Positions 17,977 through 27,162 of a stretch of DNA of 64,000 nt are shown in pieces (position 1 is the stretch's first letter; each line of letters opens with the position of its first letter). Location: assembly GCF_048892425.1 (NCBI RefSeq), contig NZ_JBLZHU010000001.1:682001-746000 (forward strand), written 5' to 3'. Made by a program: the position numbers and the translations under genes. This DNA comes from Pacificispira sp002696645 (lineage in GTDB: Bacteria > Pseudomonadota > Alphaproteobacteria > UBA8366 > Aestuariispiraceae). The notes under the pieces are model-generated. The model was not told where the DNA came from. It was given only the letters and a program-made list of their open reading frames with translations, and ran no database searches.

Positions 17977-19155
17977 TCAGTTCTTTGGAACCTCGAAAAC
18001 CTGTCCTGGATAAATCAGATCCGGGTCGATGATCTGGTCACTGTTGGCCTCATAGATCACCGTATAGTTATAACCGCTGCCCAGGGCCCGTCGGGCGATC
18101 CGCCACAGGCTATTGCCGGGTTGCACGATGATGAACGCATCGCCTTGCAGATCCGTCAGCGGAGCCGCGCGGCTGAATGGAATTTCCAAGCGGGCAATCA
18201 CTGAATTGCCGCGCACCGCGTCAAACCGCATCGTGTAAATGCCAGGGCTGATTTCCTGGCTTGGATTGATGCGCCATTTGCCGCTTTCATTGACATGGCC
18301 GCTGCCAATCAACCGATTGTCCAGATAGCCTAAAATGACCGATTCCAAGGGGCCTTTGCCCGCAACAGAAATGTTCCCGGCCGAGTCATAGTCGATGGTT
18401 TCAACACTTAACGTGCCATCTGCATTCTGCACGCCGCCCGGTTCTGACAGGCCGCTGCTTCTTGGCGGGGCCTGCAGCAATTCCGCGCCCGGCTTGTTCT
18501 TGTCGGGGACCAGCACGACGACGGGCGCTTGCGGTGTTTCGCTGTCTGTGTCGCGCCCGGCGATATCTTTGCCCGGTGCAGGAACCACCAGAACCACCTT
18601 GCCGTCACCGGTAACAGGCTCATTTTCTGGCATTTTCGATCGCAGGGTTAGTTCATGTGGGCCAGGGTCCAACGGGCTGCCGGGTAAGAAGACCCATTCC
18701 CCGCGACTGTCCGCATCAACTACCCCCAGATCCTTTTCATTGTCGATAATGGTGACTTTGGACCCAGGCTGAGCACGACCAGCAATGACCGTATCCCCAT
18801 TGGGATCAATGCGAACAACGTCGAAGCTGGGCGGGCTAACCGCAGCGGGTTCAGCGGGTTGCGCTGCGTTGGGAGTCTCAGTGGATGTTTGCTGAGTGTC
18901 CGTCACAGTTTCACTGGCAGCCGACGCGTCAGCAGCGCTAGAGTCCGCCTTGGGGGGTGCCTCAGTGCTGGCCGCATTGCTGTCTGACGCCGCCGTGCCA
19001 GTATCCGTCCCCTCAGATTGCTCCGTCGGGGTAGCGTCTATGGGCGGCGGTGTGCTGTCCGTGCTGAGCCATGTCAGAAGCAGGGCGAGCAAAACCAACA
19101 CGCCCCCGATCACGCCGATCAATACTGTTCGGTTCACGCTAGCCCCCACTTTCAT
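17977..19155 (-). CDS. LysM-domain periplasmic protein with Ig-like repeats
   Basis: Protein of 392 residues from ATG 19155, chosen because it puts a membrane anchor or signal (VLIGVIGGVLVLLALLLTWL) near the N-terminus. A Ser/Ala/Thr/Asp-rich linker (about 35-110) leads to bacterial Ig-like segments, one containing VIAGRAQPGSKVTIID, and then a C-terminal LysM domain (about 340-390, IVQPGNSLWRIARRALG). LysM binds glycan strands, so the protein likely bridges membrane and peptidoglycan. It is divergent from the LOG-family gene. Confidence 0.82.
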   Translation of the reverse strand: MKVGASVNRTVLIGVIGGVLVLLALLLTWLSTDSTPPPIDATPTEQSEGTDTGTAASDSNAASTEAPPKADSSAADASAASETVTDTQQTSTETPNAAQPAEPAAVSPPSFDVVRIDPNGDTVIAGRAQPGSKVTIIDNEKDLGVVDADSRGEWVFLPGSPLDPGPHELTLRSKMPENEPVTGDGKVVLVVPAPGKDIAGRDTDSETPQAPVVVLVPDKNKPGAELLQAPPRSSGLSEPGGVQNADGTLSVETIDYDSAGNISVAGKGPLESVILGYLDNRLIGSGHVNESGKWRINPSQEISPGIYTMRFDAVRGNSVIARLEIPFSRAAPLTDLQGDAFIIVQPGNSLWRIARRALGSGYNYTVIYEANSDQIIDPDLIYPGQVFEVPKN

Positions 19156-19342
19156 TCCACACTCACATCTATCGTGAGTGCCTGTTTCGTGCCGCAGCAT
19201 AATGCGCCACGCCGTTTCGTGCAATTCCAACGCTGTCCCTGACAGGATCACGGAAAATTCGGCTTTTACCCGTCTGGTCAGGGGCGGTACACTGCCAGCG
19301 TTATCAATCAGACGCCCCGTGCGGCAAAAGGATATTGAACCA

Positions 19343-19936
19343 GTGCATTCTTCAATCGGATCGGTTTGTGTTTATTGCGGTTCCAGTTTCGGCGGAAGAC
19401 CGGCCTTTACAGAAGCGGCCAGACATTTGGGAACCTTGTTGGCGCAGTCGGATATCCGGCTGGTCTATGGCGGCGGCGCGGTTGGCCTGATGGGGGTCGT
19501 GTCCCAGGCCGTTCTGGATGCAGGCGGGCGTGTGACGGGGATTATTCCGCATTTTCTGGATCAGGCCGAAGTCGGTAAGATGAATGTGACAGAGCTGATT
19601 CGCACGGAAACCATGCATGATCGCAAGGCTCGCATGGCGGAAATTTCCGATGGTTTCGTGGTATTGCCCGGTGGATTGGGAACCCTGGACGAGACTTTTG
19701 AAATTCTGACCTGGAAGCAGTTGAACCTGCACACCAAACCCATCGTTCTGTTAAACAGCGAGGGCTATTGGGACCATTTTGTGCATTTGGTCGAACATCA
19801 GGTTCGCGAAGGATTTGTGCGCGAACAATATTTGCGGCTGTTTCGCGTCGTTGATCATGTCGACGATGTCTTGCCGACCCTGATGGAAGGCGCGGCTCAG
19901 GCGCGGACGGGTCAAGACCGTCTGGATCGCGCCTGA
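19343..19936 (+). CDS. LOG-family nucleotide 5'-monophosphate phosphoribohydrolase
   Basis: Enzyme of 197 residues if started at GTG 19343 (VHSSIGSVCVYCGSS); AAGGA lies about 11 bases upstream. The family motif PGGLGTLDE and the nucleotide-binding segment YGGGAVGLMG are intact. LOG proteins release the base from cytokinin riboside or other nucleoside monophosphates; in bacteria without cytokinin signalling the physiological substrate is usually unclear. A longer in-frame region back to 19178 looks non-coding. Confidence 0.88.
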   Translation: MHSSIGSVCVYCGSSFGGRPAFTEAARHLGTLLAQSDIRLVYGGGAVGLMGVVSQAVLDAGGRVTGIIPHFLDQAEVGKMNVTELIRTETMHDRKARMAEISDGFVVLPGGLGTLDETFEILTWKQLNLHTKPIVLLNSEGYWDHFVHLVEHQVREGFVREQYLRLFRVVDHVDDVLPTLMEGAAQARTGQDRLDRA

Positions 19937-19966
19937 GCCGGCTTCAGTTCGAAAAATGCGGCGGGG

Positions 19967-20845
19967 TTATTCTGCCGCGTTCAGTTTATCCTGGGTCTTG
20001 GTGTCAAAATCACTGGCATTGTGACGTTCGTGCAGTTGCTCTGATGGATCTCCGGACATCCGGTTGACCATACGCCCACGCTGAACTGCGGTACGCGCGG
20101 CAATTGCCTTTTGCCAGCGACCGACATGTGTGTAGCTGTCGGCTTCCAGGAAGGTGGCGGCGTCACCATATTGCTTTCCAGCCACCAGATTTCCATACCA
20201 GGGCCAGATCGCGATATCAGCAATCGTATAGTCTTTACCGGCCATGTATTCGTTTTCCGCCAGATGACGGTCCAGGACGTCTAATTGACGTTTCGTCTCC
20301 ATGGCGAACCGATCAATGGCATATTCAATCTTGATGGGGGCATAGTGATAGAAATGTCCAAAGCCGCCCCCCAGATACGGGGCGCTGCCCATTTGCCAGA
20401 ACAACCAGTTCAGACATTCGGTACGGGCGGCAGGATCAGACGGCAGAAACGCGTCAAACTTTTCCGCCAGATACAGCAGAATCGCACCGGATTCAAAGAC
20501 CCGAACCGGTGGATTCGTGCTGTGATCCATCAGGGCTGGAATCTTGGAATTGGGATTAACGTCGACAAAGCCACTGCCGAATTGATCGCCATCGCCAATC
20601 TTGATCAGCCATGCGTCATATTCCGCGCCGCTATAGCCTTGGGCCAGCAGTTCTTCCAGCATGATCGTGACTTTTTGCCCGTTGGGCGTCGCCAGGGAAT
20701 ACAATTGGAAGGGGTGTTCCCCAACCGGCAGGTCCTTATCATGGGTCGGCCCGGCAATGGGTCGGTTGGTGCTGGCAAAGGCACCACCATTTTCTTTTTC
20801 CCATTTCCAGACTTTCGGGGGTGTATAGGTCGAAGTATCAGTCAT
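19967..20845 (-). CDS. yghU: YghU-like glutathione S-transferase / disulfide reductase
   Basis: GST-fold protein of 292 residues from ATG 20845. It has the long N-terminal extension (TYTPPKVWKWEKENGGAFAS) and the thioredoxin-like core with LYSLATPNGQKVTIMLEEL that mark the YghU/YfcG nu-class, which reduces organic hydroperoxides and disulfides with two bound glutathiones. The C-terminal helical domain includes NLVAGKQYGDAATFLEADSY. It follows a peroxiredoxin gene by 18 bases, suggesting a joint peroxide defence unit. Confidence 0.9.
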   Translation of the reverse strand: MTDTSTYTPPKVWKWEKENGGAFASTNRPIAGPTHDKDLPVGEHPFQLYSLATPNGQKVTIMLEELLAQGYSGAEYDAWLIKIGDGDQFGSGFVDVNPNSKIPALMDHSTNPPVRVFESGAILLYLAEKFDAFLPSDPAARTECLNWLFWQMGSAPYLGGGFGHFYHYAPIKIEYAIDRFAMETKRQLDVLDRHLAENEYMAGKDYTIADIAIWPWYGNLVAGKQYGDAATFLEADSYTHVGRWQKAIAARTAVQRGRMVNRMSGDPSEQLHERHNASDFDTKTQDKLNAAE

Positions 20846-20863
20846 GATCACCTTTCGGGTTGG

Positions 20864-21400
20864 TTAGACGGCGCCGTTATATTCTCCGCGCGCCGGATAG
20901 TTGTTCTTGATGGCAAAATCCAGGGCGCCAACCAGTTCGGAAAAATGTGGCCGCACGAAGGGCATGGTCTGCACGGATCCGTAATACAGGGTTTGCTCTG
21001 GGGTCACCATAAACAGGCCTGGTTCAGAGAACAATGCAGGCTCTTCAATCCCTATTGAGGTGGTGCCGCGAGAGGTAGAGATGTAAAGCCCCCATTCTCG
21101 TGCCTTTGCCAAGGGCAGGTCATAGGCGAAGCGCAGGGCCTGGGCGCCGATCTTATCAGCCATTGCCTGGCTGCGCTCCCTGGTATCGGAACTGATCGCG
21201 ATGGTTTTCACGCCACGTTCCGCGAAATCAGGAACGCGCTTTTCAAACTCTGCCAGATAGTTGGCGCAGATCGGACAATGCAGCCCGCGATAAAAGCAAA
21301 TCACAGTACCGCGTTCACCCCCATCGCTGGCCAGATCGAATTCACCATCTTTCAGGGTCTCAAGGGTCAGGGACGGGGTCTTTTGTCGGGGCAGCAGCAT
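20864..21400 (-). CDS. peroxiredoxin-like AhpC/TSA family protein
   Basis: Thioredoxin-fold protein of 178 residues. The active-site strand reads CFYRGLHCPICANYL, with a CxxC (Cys-Pro-Ile-Cys) where AhpC/TSA proteins carry the peroxidatic Cys. GVKTIAISSDTRERSQAMA is the typical next block. It is read with the YghU-like gene and divergent from an AraC-type regulator, with 91 bases between starts. That regulator may control this pair; no operator is obvious by eye. Confidence 0.85.
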   Translation of the reverse strand: MLLPRQKTPSLTLETLKDGEFDLASDGGERGTVICFYRGLHCPICANYLAEFEKRVPDFAERGVKTIAISSDTRERSQAMADKIGAQALRFAYDLPLAKAREWGLYISTSRGTTSIGIEEPALFSEPGLFMVTPEQTLYYGSVQTMPFVRPHFSELVGALDFAIKNNYPARGEYNGAV

Positions 21401-21491
21401 CGTCGTTCCAATCTGTATTTGCGTTGATATGGGGATGAGTATAACAATATAAAAGTCAGAAAAATCCGAAATAATCGATGGTTTACCCGAA

Positions 21492-22235
21492 ATGTGCCCT
21501 TACGATCGCCTTGCGACCTTTTTGAAACGGTTCAGTCTGGATGTCCGCCCGGCACCCTTGGCGCAGGCGACACTGGTATTGCTGGCCGGTCCGGATGGTC
21601 TGCCCAGAATGGTCCACTATCGTCTGGACAAAGACTGGTGTGATATTGACGAGGCGGCCCTTTTGTTCTGTGCCGCGATAGAGTGGAGCGGCCTGTCGAA
21701 CCCCTTGATCGCGGCTTTACCGGATTGTGTCACGCTGGACCTGAAGCAGGATTTGGAAAGTGCCAGCCTTGCCGCCCTGATCCAAAGTGAGCTAACGGGG
21801 AAACGCTGTGGCGGAGATCCGGTGATCAGTCGCCTGTGTGAAGTGCTGATCATACGCTTGATGCGGATGCAGATTGAGCGGGGGTCAGATCGGTCTGGCT
21901 TACTGGCCGGTCTGTCAGATCCCCGGTTGAGCCGCGCGCTGGTCGCGATGCATGACAGGCCAGGGCGCGATTGGCGCAATCAGGAACTGGCGGAAATCGC
22001 CGGTCTATCGCTCAGTCGTTTTACCGAGATTTTCGCTCTGACAGTCGGCCAGCCTCCCAGTGCTTATCTGCGCAGTTGGCGCCTGACCCTGGCGCAGCAG
22101 GATGTCGCCAAAGGCGATCGGGTCGATACCATCGCACGGCGCTATGGCTATAAATCATCGGAAGGCTTCACCCGTGCGTTCAGGCATCGCTTCGGACAGA
22201 ACCCAATCGCCCTGCGTGGCCAATTCGTCCGGTAG
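21492..22235 (+). CDS. AraC-family transcriptional regulator
   Basis: Regulator of 247 residues with a cupin-type N-terminal half (about 1-110, related to AraC_6-type binding domains) and two C-terminal helix-turn-helices (about 150-247): NQELAEIAGLSLSRFTEIFA and VDTIARRYGYKSSEGFTRAF. It is divergent from the peroxiredoxin-GST pair, which it probably regulates. Its stop is 17 bases before a tandem palindrome array. Confidence 0.87.
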   Translation: MCPYDRLATFLKRFSLDVRPAPLAQATLVLLAGPDGLPRMVHYRLDKDWCDIDEAALLFCAAIEWSGLSNPLIAALPDCVTLDLKQDLESASLAALIQSELTGKRCGGDPVISRLCEVLIIRLMRMQIERGSDRSGLLAGLSDPRLSRALVAMHDRPGRDWRNQELAEIAGLSLSRFTEIFALTVGQPPSAYLRSWRLTLAQQDVAKGDRVDTIARRYGYKSSEGFTRAFRHRFGQNPIALRGQFVR

Positions 22236-22252
22236 GGGTCTTTCCAGCCGTG

Positions 22253-22391
22253 CATGCGGGCGCATGATGGTTTTTGTTGCGCTCATGCGGGCGCATGATG
22301 GTTTTTTATCGCGCTCATGCGGGCGCATGATGGTTTTGTTGTGCTCATGCGGGCGCATGATGGTTTTTTATCGCGCTCATGCGGGCGCATG
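22253..22391. repeat. array of five CATGCGGGCGCATG palindromes
   Basis: Five exact copies of the 14-base palindrome CATGCGGGCGCATG (6-base arms, GG centre) start at 22253, 22284, 22316, 22346 and 22378, so the spacing is 31, 32, 30 and 32 bases. Copies 2 to 5 extend to TCATGCG at the left, and copies 1-4 are followed by TGG and a T-run of 4 to 6. The units at 22284 and 22346 are identical over their whole length, suggesting duplication of a two-unit block. A degenerate sixth copy is at 22425-22440. The array fills most of the 325-base gap between the AraC gene and icd. Spacing near three helical turns suits clustered protein binding; the T-runs would also suit weak tandem terminators. Confidence 0.85.
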
Positions 22392-22560
22392 ATGCGTGGG
22401 CAAAATTATATGACATATCCACAATCATGTGCGGGATGATTGCGGGTTCCGGGGCGGTCTTGTATGGTCCGCGCCGAAAGTCATTGGGGCCGATGCCGGG
22501 CGCGCGATGCGGCTTGGTCTGCGGTCCCTCCTATCACTGACGTTGAGGGGAGCCCCACGC

Positions 22561-23784
22561 ATGTCAAAGATTAAGGTCGCTAAACCGGTTGTAGAACTTG
22601 ATGGCGATGAAATGACCCGGATCATCTGGCACTTTATTAAGTCCAAACTGATCCTGCCCTATCTTGATATCGATCTGAAATACTATGATCTTAGCATTGA
22701 AAAGCGCGACGAGACGGATGATCAGATCACCATCGATTCCGCGAATGCGATCAAACAGTATGGCGTTGGCGTGAAATGCGCGACAATCACCCCCGATGAA
22801 CAGCGGGTGGAGGAATTCAAACTCAAGAAGATGTGGCGCTCTCCCAATGGTACGATCCGTAACATTCTGGATGGCACCGTCTTTCGCGAGCCGATCGTCT
22901 GTCAGAATGTGCCGCGTTTGGTAACCAGCTGGTCCAAACCCATTATTGTCGCGCGTCATGCCTTCGGGGATCAGTATAAGGCAACCGACTTCCTGATCCC
23001 AGGTGCTGGCCTGCTATCGATCACCTTCACCCCGGAAGACCCGGATGGGGAGACCATTCGCCACCAGGTCTTCAAATTTGAAGGCTCTGGCATCGCCATG
23101 GGCATGTACAACCTGGATGAATCGATCCGCGGTTTCGCTCGGGCCTGCATGACCTATGGTCTGGATCGAAGATTCCCGGTCTATCTGTCGACCAAGAATA
23201 CCATTCTGAAAGCCTATGATGGCCGCTTCAAGGACCTCTTCCAGGAAGTCTATGAACAGGAATTCGAATCGATCTTCAAAGAGGCTGGCATCTGGTACGA
23301 GCATCGTCTGATTGATGACATGGTTGCCTTTGCGATGAAGAGCTCTGGCGATTTTGTCTGGGCCGCGAAGAACTATGACGGCGATGTTCAGTCGGATTCT
23401 GTGGCCCAGGGCTTTGGCTCCTTGGGTCTGATGACCTCTGTCCTGATGACACCAGATGGCAAAACGGTTGAGGCGGAAGCGGCCCATGGCACGGTGACGC
23501 GGCATTATCGCCAACACCAGGCAGGCAAGGAAACCTCCACCAACCCGATCGCGTCGATCTTTGCCTGGACGCGCGGTCTTAAGGCCCGTGGCACATTCGA
23601 CGATACGCCCGATGTCATTAAATTCGCTGAAACGGTTGAGCGCGTTTGCGTTGAAACCGTCGAAAGCGGCCACATGACCAAGGATCTGGCGCTGTTGATC
23701 GGTGAGAACCAGAAATGGCTGACCACAACCCAATTCCTGGATGCCATTGATGGCAACCTGAAAAAGGAAATGGATACCTGGTAA
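22561..23784 (+). CDS. icd: NADP-dependent isocitrate dehydrogenase
   Basis: TCA-cycle enzyme of 407 residues, the length and sequence type of the dimeric NADP enzymes shared by alphaproteobacteria and eukaryotes. MSKIKVAKPVVELDGDEMTR is the classic start, and GAGLLSITFTPEDPDG, YEHRLIDDMVAFAMKSSG and EAEAAHGTVTRHYR are conserved blocks. ATG 22561 has GAGGGGAG upstream; earlier in-frame codons would give a non-conserved extension. The upstream palindrome array may affect its expression. Confidence 0.97.
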   Translation: MSKIKVAKPVVELDGDEMTRIIWHFIKSKLILPYLDIDLKYYDLSIEKRDETDDQITIDSANAIKQYGVGVKCATITPDEQRVEEFKLKKMWRSPNGTIRNILDGTVFREPIVCQNVPRLVTSWSKPIIVARHAFGDQYKATDFLIPGAGLLSITFTPEDPDGETIRHQVFKFEGSGIAMGMYNLDESIRGFARACMTYGLDRRFPVYLSTKNTILKAYDGRFKDLFQEVYEQEFESIFKEAGIWYEHRLIDDMVAFAMKSSGDFVWAAKNYDGDVQSDSVAQGFGSLGLMTSVLMTPDGKTVEAEAAHGTVTRHYRQHQAGKETSTNPIASIFAWTRGLKARGTFDDTPDVIKFAETVERVCVETVESGHMTKDLALLIGENQKWLTTTQFLDAIDGNLKKEMDTW

Positions 23785-23793
23785 GGGCGCATC

Positions 23794-24249
23794 ATGGCGG
23801 GACTGACCTATCGCGATATCGGCCCCGCCGACCTGACCACGGTCATTGCCTTGCTTGCGGATGATGATTTAGGCCGGATCCGGGAAAACCGTGATCCGGC
23901 TGATCCGCTATATCTGAAAGCCCTCGCTGAAATCGATGCAGACCCCAACAACCGTGTCCTGTTGGTGGAGCGCGATGGGGAGGCCGTCGGCACGTTTCAA
24001 TTGACCCTTATTCCCAGCATCAGCCAGCAAGCCAAAAAACGGCTGCAGATAGAAGCCGTGCGCGTTCGCAGTGATTTGCGCGGCCAGGGGATCGGCCAGG
24101 AAATGATGCTGTGGGCGATTGATCAGGCGAAGGCGGCGAATTGTGGGTTGGTACAGTTGACCACCAACACCGCTCGTCAGGACGCCAAGCGCTTTTACGA
24201 ACAGGTGGGCTTCGTCGCCAGCCACCATGGCATGAAATTGATGCTATAG
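23794..24249 (+). CDS. GNAT-family N-acetyltransferase
   Basis: Protein of 151 residues with a clear GNAT core: IEAVRVRSDLRGQGIGQEMM is strand beta4 plus the acetyl-CoA loop (RGQGIG), and DAKRFYEQVGFV is the C-terminal helix and strand. It starts 10 bases after icd and is probably cotranscribed. The substrate cannot be inferred from sequence. Confidence 0.85.
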   Translation: MAGLTYRDIGPADLTTVIALLADDDLGRIRENRDPADPLYLKALAEIDADPNNRVLLVERDGEAVGTFQLTLIPSISQQAKKRLQIEAVRVRSDLRGQGIGQEMMLWAIDQAKAANCGLVQLTTNTARQDAKRFYEQVGFVASHHGMKLML

Positions 24250-24259
24250 AGGCGGGCTT

Positions 24260-25150
24260 TTAGGTCGCCCGAAAATGTTCGATGAAAACGCGGAGTAAAC
24301 GAAGCGACCTGAGTGGCTTGGAAAAATATAGGAAGAAGCCGGGGCGCATCGGCGTATAATCCGCTAAGACTTGGACCAGTCGGCCTGTATCAAGGTCTTC
24401 CTGGACGCCTCGTTTAAGGGACCAGCCAATACCAAACCCACGAGATGCAGCATCGACAACAGACCTTAAATCATTGAAAATAAGTCCACCCTGTGGGGAT
24501 ACCGTGTAGTTTTCTTTCGTGCCCGTAAACTGCCAAGTCGCAATGCGTCCAGAACTCTGCCATCGATGCCGTATGCAATGATGGGTCAGCAGGTCCTGGG
24601 GTCTGTTTGGTGTTCCGTGTTTTTCGAGGTAGCGGGGTGACGCGATATAAGCGGCCTCCTCAGTTGCGGAGAGTCGTGTCGCAATCATGTTCTCTTGCAA
24701 ATGGTCGCCCAGACGAATTCCTGCATGAAATCCGCCTTGAATGATATCTGTTAGCGATTCTTCGATTGTTAAGTCCAGTTCAATACCTGGATAGGTATCT
24801 TGGAAACCGGCGAGTTTTGGCGCCACGATCACCTGCCAGGCGCGGAATGGCAGCGTTATACGAAGCTGGCCTGTCTTAGCCTGCGCGGCATTTCTGGTGT
24901 TATCAACAGTATCTTGAATCGCTCCCAACAGATAGCGACTACCATCATACAAAGTCTGCCCAGCATCGGTGAGTGTGACAGACCGTGTCGTTCTAACAAA
25001 TAGCGGCGTTCCAAGGCGATCTTCAAAGTTCTTTAATTGATGCGATATGGCCGGTGGATTGACACCAAGAACACGCGCAGCCGCCCTTAGGGACCCTTGA
25101 TCCGCAATGGCTAAAAACGTTTGCAGGGCGTGAAGATCAGATCGGTTCAT
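24260..25150 (-). CDS. LysR-family transcriptional regulator
   Basis: Regulator of 296 residues. The N-terminal winged helix (DLHALQTFLAIADQGSLRAA, VNPPAISHQLKNFEDRL) and the effector domain are complete. It is divergent from a DMT-family transporter gene (starts 95 bases apart), the common layout for LysR control of an exporter. Its 3' end converges on the GNAT gene. Confidence 0.87.
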   Translation of the reverse strand: MNRSDLHALQTFLAIADQGSLRAAARVLGVNPPAISHQLKNFEDRLGTPLFVRTTRSVTLTDAGQTLYDGSRYLLGAIQDTVDNTRNAAQAKTGQLRITLPFRAWQVIVAPKLAGFQDTYPGIELDLTIEESLTDIIQGGFHAGIRLGDHLQENMIATRLSATEEAAYIASPRYLEKHGTPNRPQDLLTHHCIRHRWQSSGRIATWQFTGTKENYTVSPQGGLIFNDLRSVVDAASRGFGIGWSLKRGVQEDLDTGRLVQVLADYTPMRPGFFLYFSKPLRSLRLLRVFIEHFRAT

Positions 25151-25245
25151 TGTTCGATTTCACCAAACATTAAAGTAATTTTGAGCTTACTATTCGCTAT
25201 TATCTAATGCTGATAGACAGTGGGCAAGCCTTTAGGAGATCGGCC

Positions 25246-26190
25246 ATGCCCCATTCTATTTCTGTTTCTAAACAGACTGTTATACCGCTTGCCATTGGTA
25301 TCGCGACAATTCTCGCGACGGTTTTCGCAATGGCGCTGGCGGATGCGTTCGTTAAAAAATCCAGCTCCGACATGACGCTTTGGCAGATATATGTTCTACG
25401 ATCTGTGATCGTCGTCCCAATCCTCTTTTCGATCACCAAAAGAAAGGTTTATGTAGCCGGGTTTGGCTGGGTGTTTTTGCGCAGCATCGCACTCGCCCTG
25501 ATGTATCTCAGTATCTATGGTGTGCTTCCTGTCCTGGACCTGTCAGTGATTGCCGCAGCACTTTATACGGCCCCACTCTTTATTACGGGATTGTCTGCAT
25601 TTGTTATGAAGGAGCGTATCACCAGCAGGCATTGGATCGCTATTCTGATCGGTTTTGCCGGTGTGTTGATTATTGTAAAACCCACGACCAGTGATTTTTC
25701 ACTGTTGGCCTTAGTTCCGGTTTTCGCGGCCTTCATGTATGCCATTGCGGCCATTCTAACGCGGGCAAAGTGCAGTCACGTCTCGGCACCCATACTTGCA
25801 CTGTGGCTCAATATGACGCTGTTCACCGTTGGATCCGTGGTCAGCTTGCTAATGAGCTTCATTGGCGACGTATTCTGGTCGGTGAATTATCCATTCCTAT
25901 TGGGCGCATGGAGCTTTATGACGGCGCAAAACTGGCAGGTGATTGGGATTTTAGCCGTGTTGATGGTCGGGATCAGCATCGGTCTGGCAAAAGCATATCA
26001 GTCACCCCATCCGCAAGTGATAGCAACCTTCGACTATGCCTTTTTGATCTTTGCTGGTTTCTGGGGATACGTTTTCTTTGGAGAAATTCCAGACGCGACC
26101 ACATTGGTTGGAATGGTGTTCATTGCGTGCGCGGGCATAATCGTTCTCTTCACACGGCCGTTGGATCGGGCCCCTGTTATCGCCCCTTGA
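25246..26190 (+). CDS. EamA/DMT-family transporter
   Basis: Ten-helix inner-membrane transporter of 314 residues made of two EamA halves. ATG 25246 is supported by AGGAG 7 bases upstream; an earlier TTG-like frame start lacks this. Conserved pieces include LYTAPLFITGLSAFVMKERI with IGFAGVLIIVKP in the first half and the matching EIPDATTLVGMVFIACAGII in the second. Divergent LysR gene suggests induction by an effector, possibly the substrate. Overlaps the convergent DMT gene by 14 bases. Confidence 0.87.
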   Translation: MPHSISVSKQTVIPLAIGIATILATVFAMALADAFVKKSSSDMTLWQIYVLRSVIVVPILFSITKRKVYVAGFGWVFLRSIALALMYLSIYGVLPVLDLSVIAAALYTAPLFITGLSAFVMKERITSRHWIAILIGFAGVLIIVKPTTSDFSLLALVPVFAAFMYAIAAILTRAKCSHVSAPILALWLNMTLFTVGSVVSLLMSFIGDVFWSVNYPFLLGAWSFMTAQNWQVIGILAVLMVGISIGLAKAYQSPHPQVIATFDYAFLIFAGFWGYVFFGEIPDATTLVGMVFIACAGIIVLFTRPLDRAPVIAP

Positions 26191-27148
26191 TGATTTGTGC
26201 CTTTGCAGAAACTGGGGTTCCTCGGATGTTTTCGCGCCAGAACGAGTACAGGCCACTGGCGACGATCAACAAAATGCCACCGATGGCGACTTTGTCTGGA
26301 AGCTCGCCGAATACGACCACCCCCCACATCACGGCCATGGGCATGGCGATGTATTCGAAGGGGGCGGCGATGGTGGCTTCGACGGATCTGTAACCCTGTG
26401 AAATCAGATAGGCGCCACAGGCTGATAATGCGCCAACACCAAGCATCACCAACAGATCATCGGTGCTGGGCATGCGCCAGGCCCGTAAAAGGGCCAGTAA
26501 ACTTGGGTCTTCCAACCCTTCTGCGAGGCGGCCATCCCCAACGGTAAGCCCGGCCAGCGTGCAAAAGCATAAGAAGGTTAGCTGAATATAGAAGGCCATG
26601 ACCGAAGCCTTTTCGGTGACCCCCAATCGTCGTGCCGTGATCTGCATCGTCGCATAGGCCAAAGCGGCCAGAATTGGCGCAAGCGCGGCCCATTTGAAGG
26701 CATCGGTGCCCGGTCGGATGATGATGATGACGCCCATCAAACCGACACTGACCGCTGCCCAGCGACGAAACCCCACTTTTTCACCCAAAAAGGGGACGGA
26801 TAAGGCCGTGATGAACAGGGGGGCGACAAAGAAGATCGCCGTTGCATCGGCAATGGGCAAGGATGCAACACCGGTAAAAAACGCCATATTGGCGATAATG
26901 ACACTGCAGCCGCGCAGAATATGCAGCGGCATGCGCTTGGTAAGCAGATTGCGATAGCCGCCTTCCAACGGCACGAAAAGACCTGCGATAATGCACAATG
27001 CGACGAAGGCCCGCACAAAGATGATTTCATGCAACGGATAGGTGCCGCCCAACCATTTGATCAGCATGTCGGAGGCGGAAAAGAACATCACCGCCAGCAG
27101 GACACATACTATGCCCAGTGTGTTGGGACCTTTGAGTTTAAATGCCAC
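26177..27148 (-). CDS. EamA/DMT-family transporter
   Basis: Second DMT transporter, 323 residues, two EamA halves and about ten membrane helices (ADATAIFFVAPLFITALSV, VGLMGVIIIIRPG, GELPDKVAIGGILLIVASGL). It is only distantly similar to the convergent neighbour, so this is not a recent duplication. Substrates of this family range from amino acids to purines and cannot be assigned. It follows a GST gene at its 5' side by 14 bases. Confidence 0.87.
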   Translation of the reverse strand: MAFKLKGPNTLGIVCVLLAVMFFSASDMLIKWLGGTYPLHEIIFVRAFVALCIIAGLFVPLEGGYRNLLTKRMPLHILRGCSVIIANMAFFTGVASLPIADATAIFFVAPLFITALSVPFLGEKVGFRRWAAVSVGLMGVIIIIRPGTDAFKWAALAPILAALAYATMQITARRLGVTEKASVMAFYIQLTFLCFCTLAGLTVGDGRLAEGLEDPSLLALLRAWRMPSTDDLLVMLGVGALSACGAYLISQGYRSVEATIAAPFEYIAMPMAVMWGVVVFGELPDKVAIGGILLIVASGLYSFWRENIRGTPVSAKAQIIKGR

Positions 27149-27162
27149 GAACCATCAAGCCT

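Noticed and set aside
19178..19342. N-terminal extension of the LOG-family protein
   Set aside because: The extension is Arg/Pro-rich, not like the family, and overlaps the divergent LysM gene's promoter area; the conserved domain begins at the GTG at 19343.
22253..22391. CRISPR array
   Set aside because: The repeated unit is a 14-16 base palindrome with near-identical 14-16 base spacers. CRISPR spacers are unique and longer, and no cas genes are present.
22155..22392. Open frames over the palindrome array encoding repeated MRPHE- or CGRMMV-type peptides on both strands
   Set aside because: They arise from the DNA repeat itself, have no ribosome site or conserved domain, and run into the AraC gene on the wrong frame or strand.
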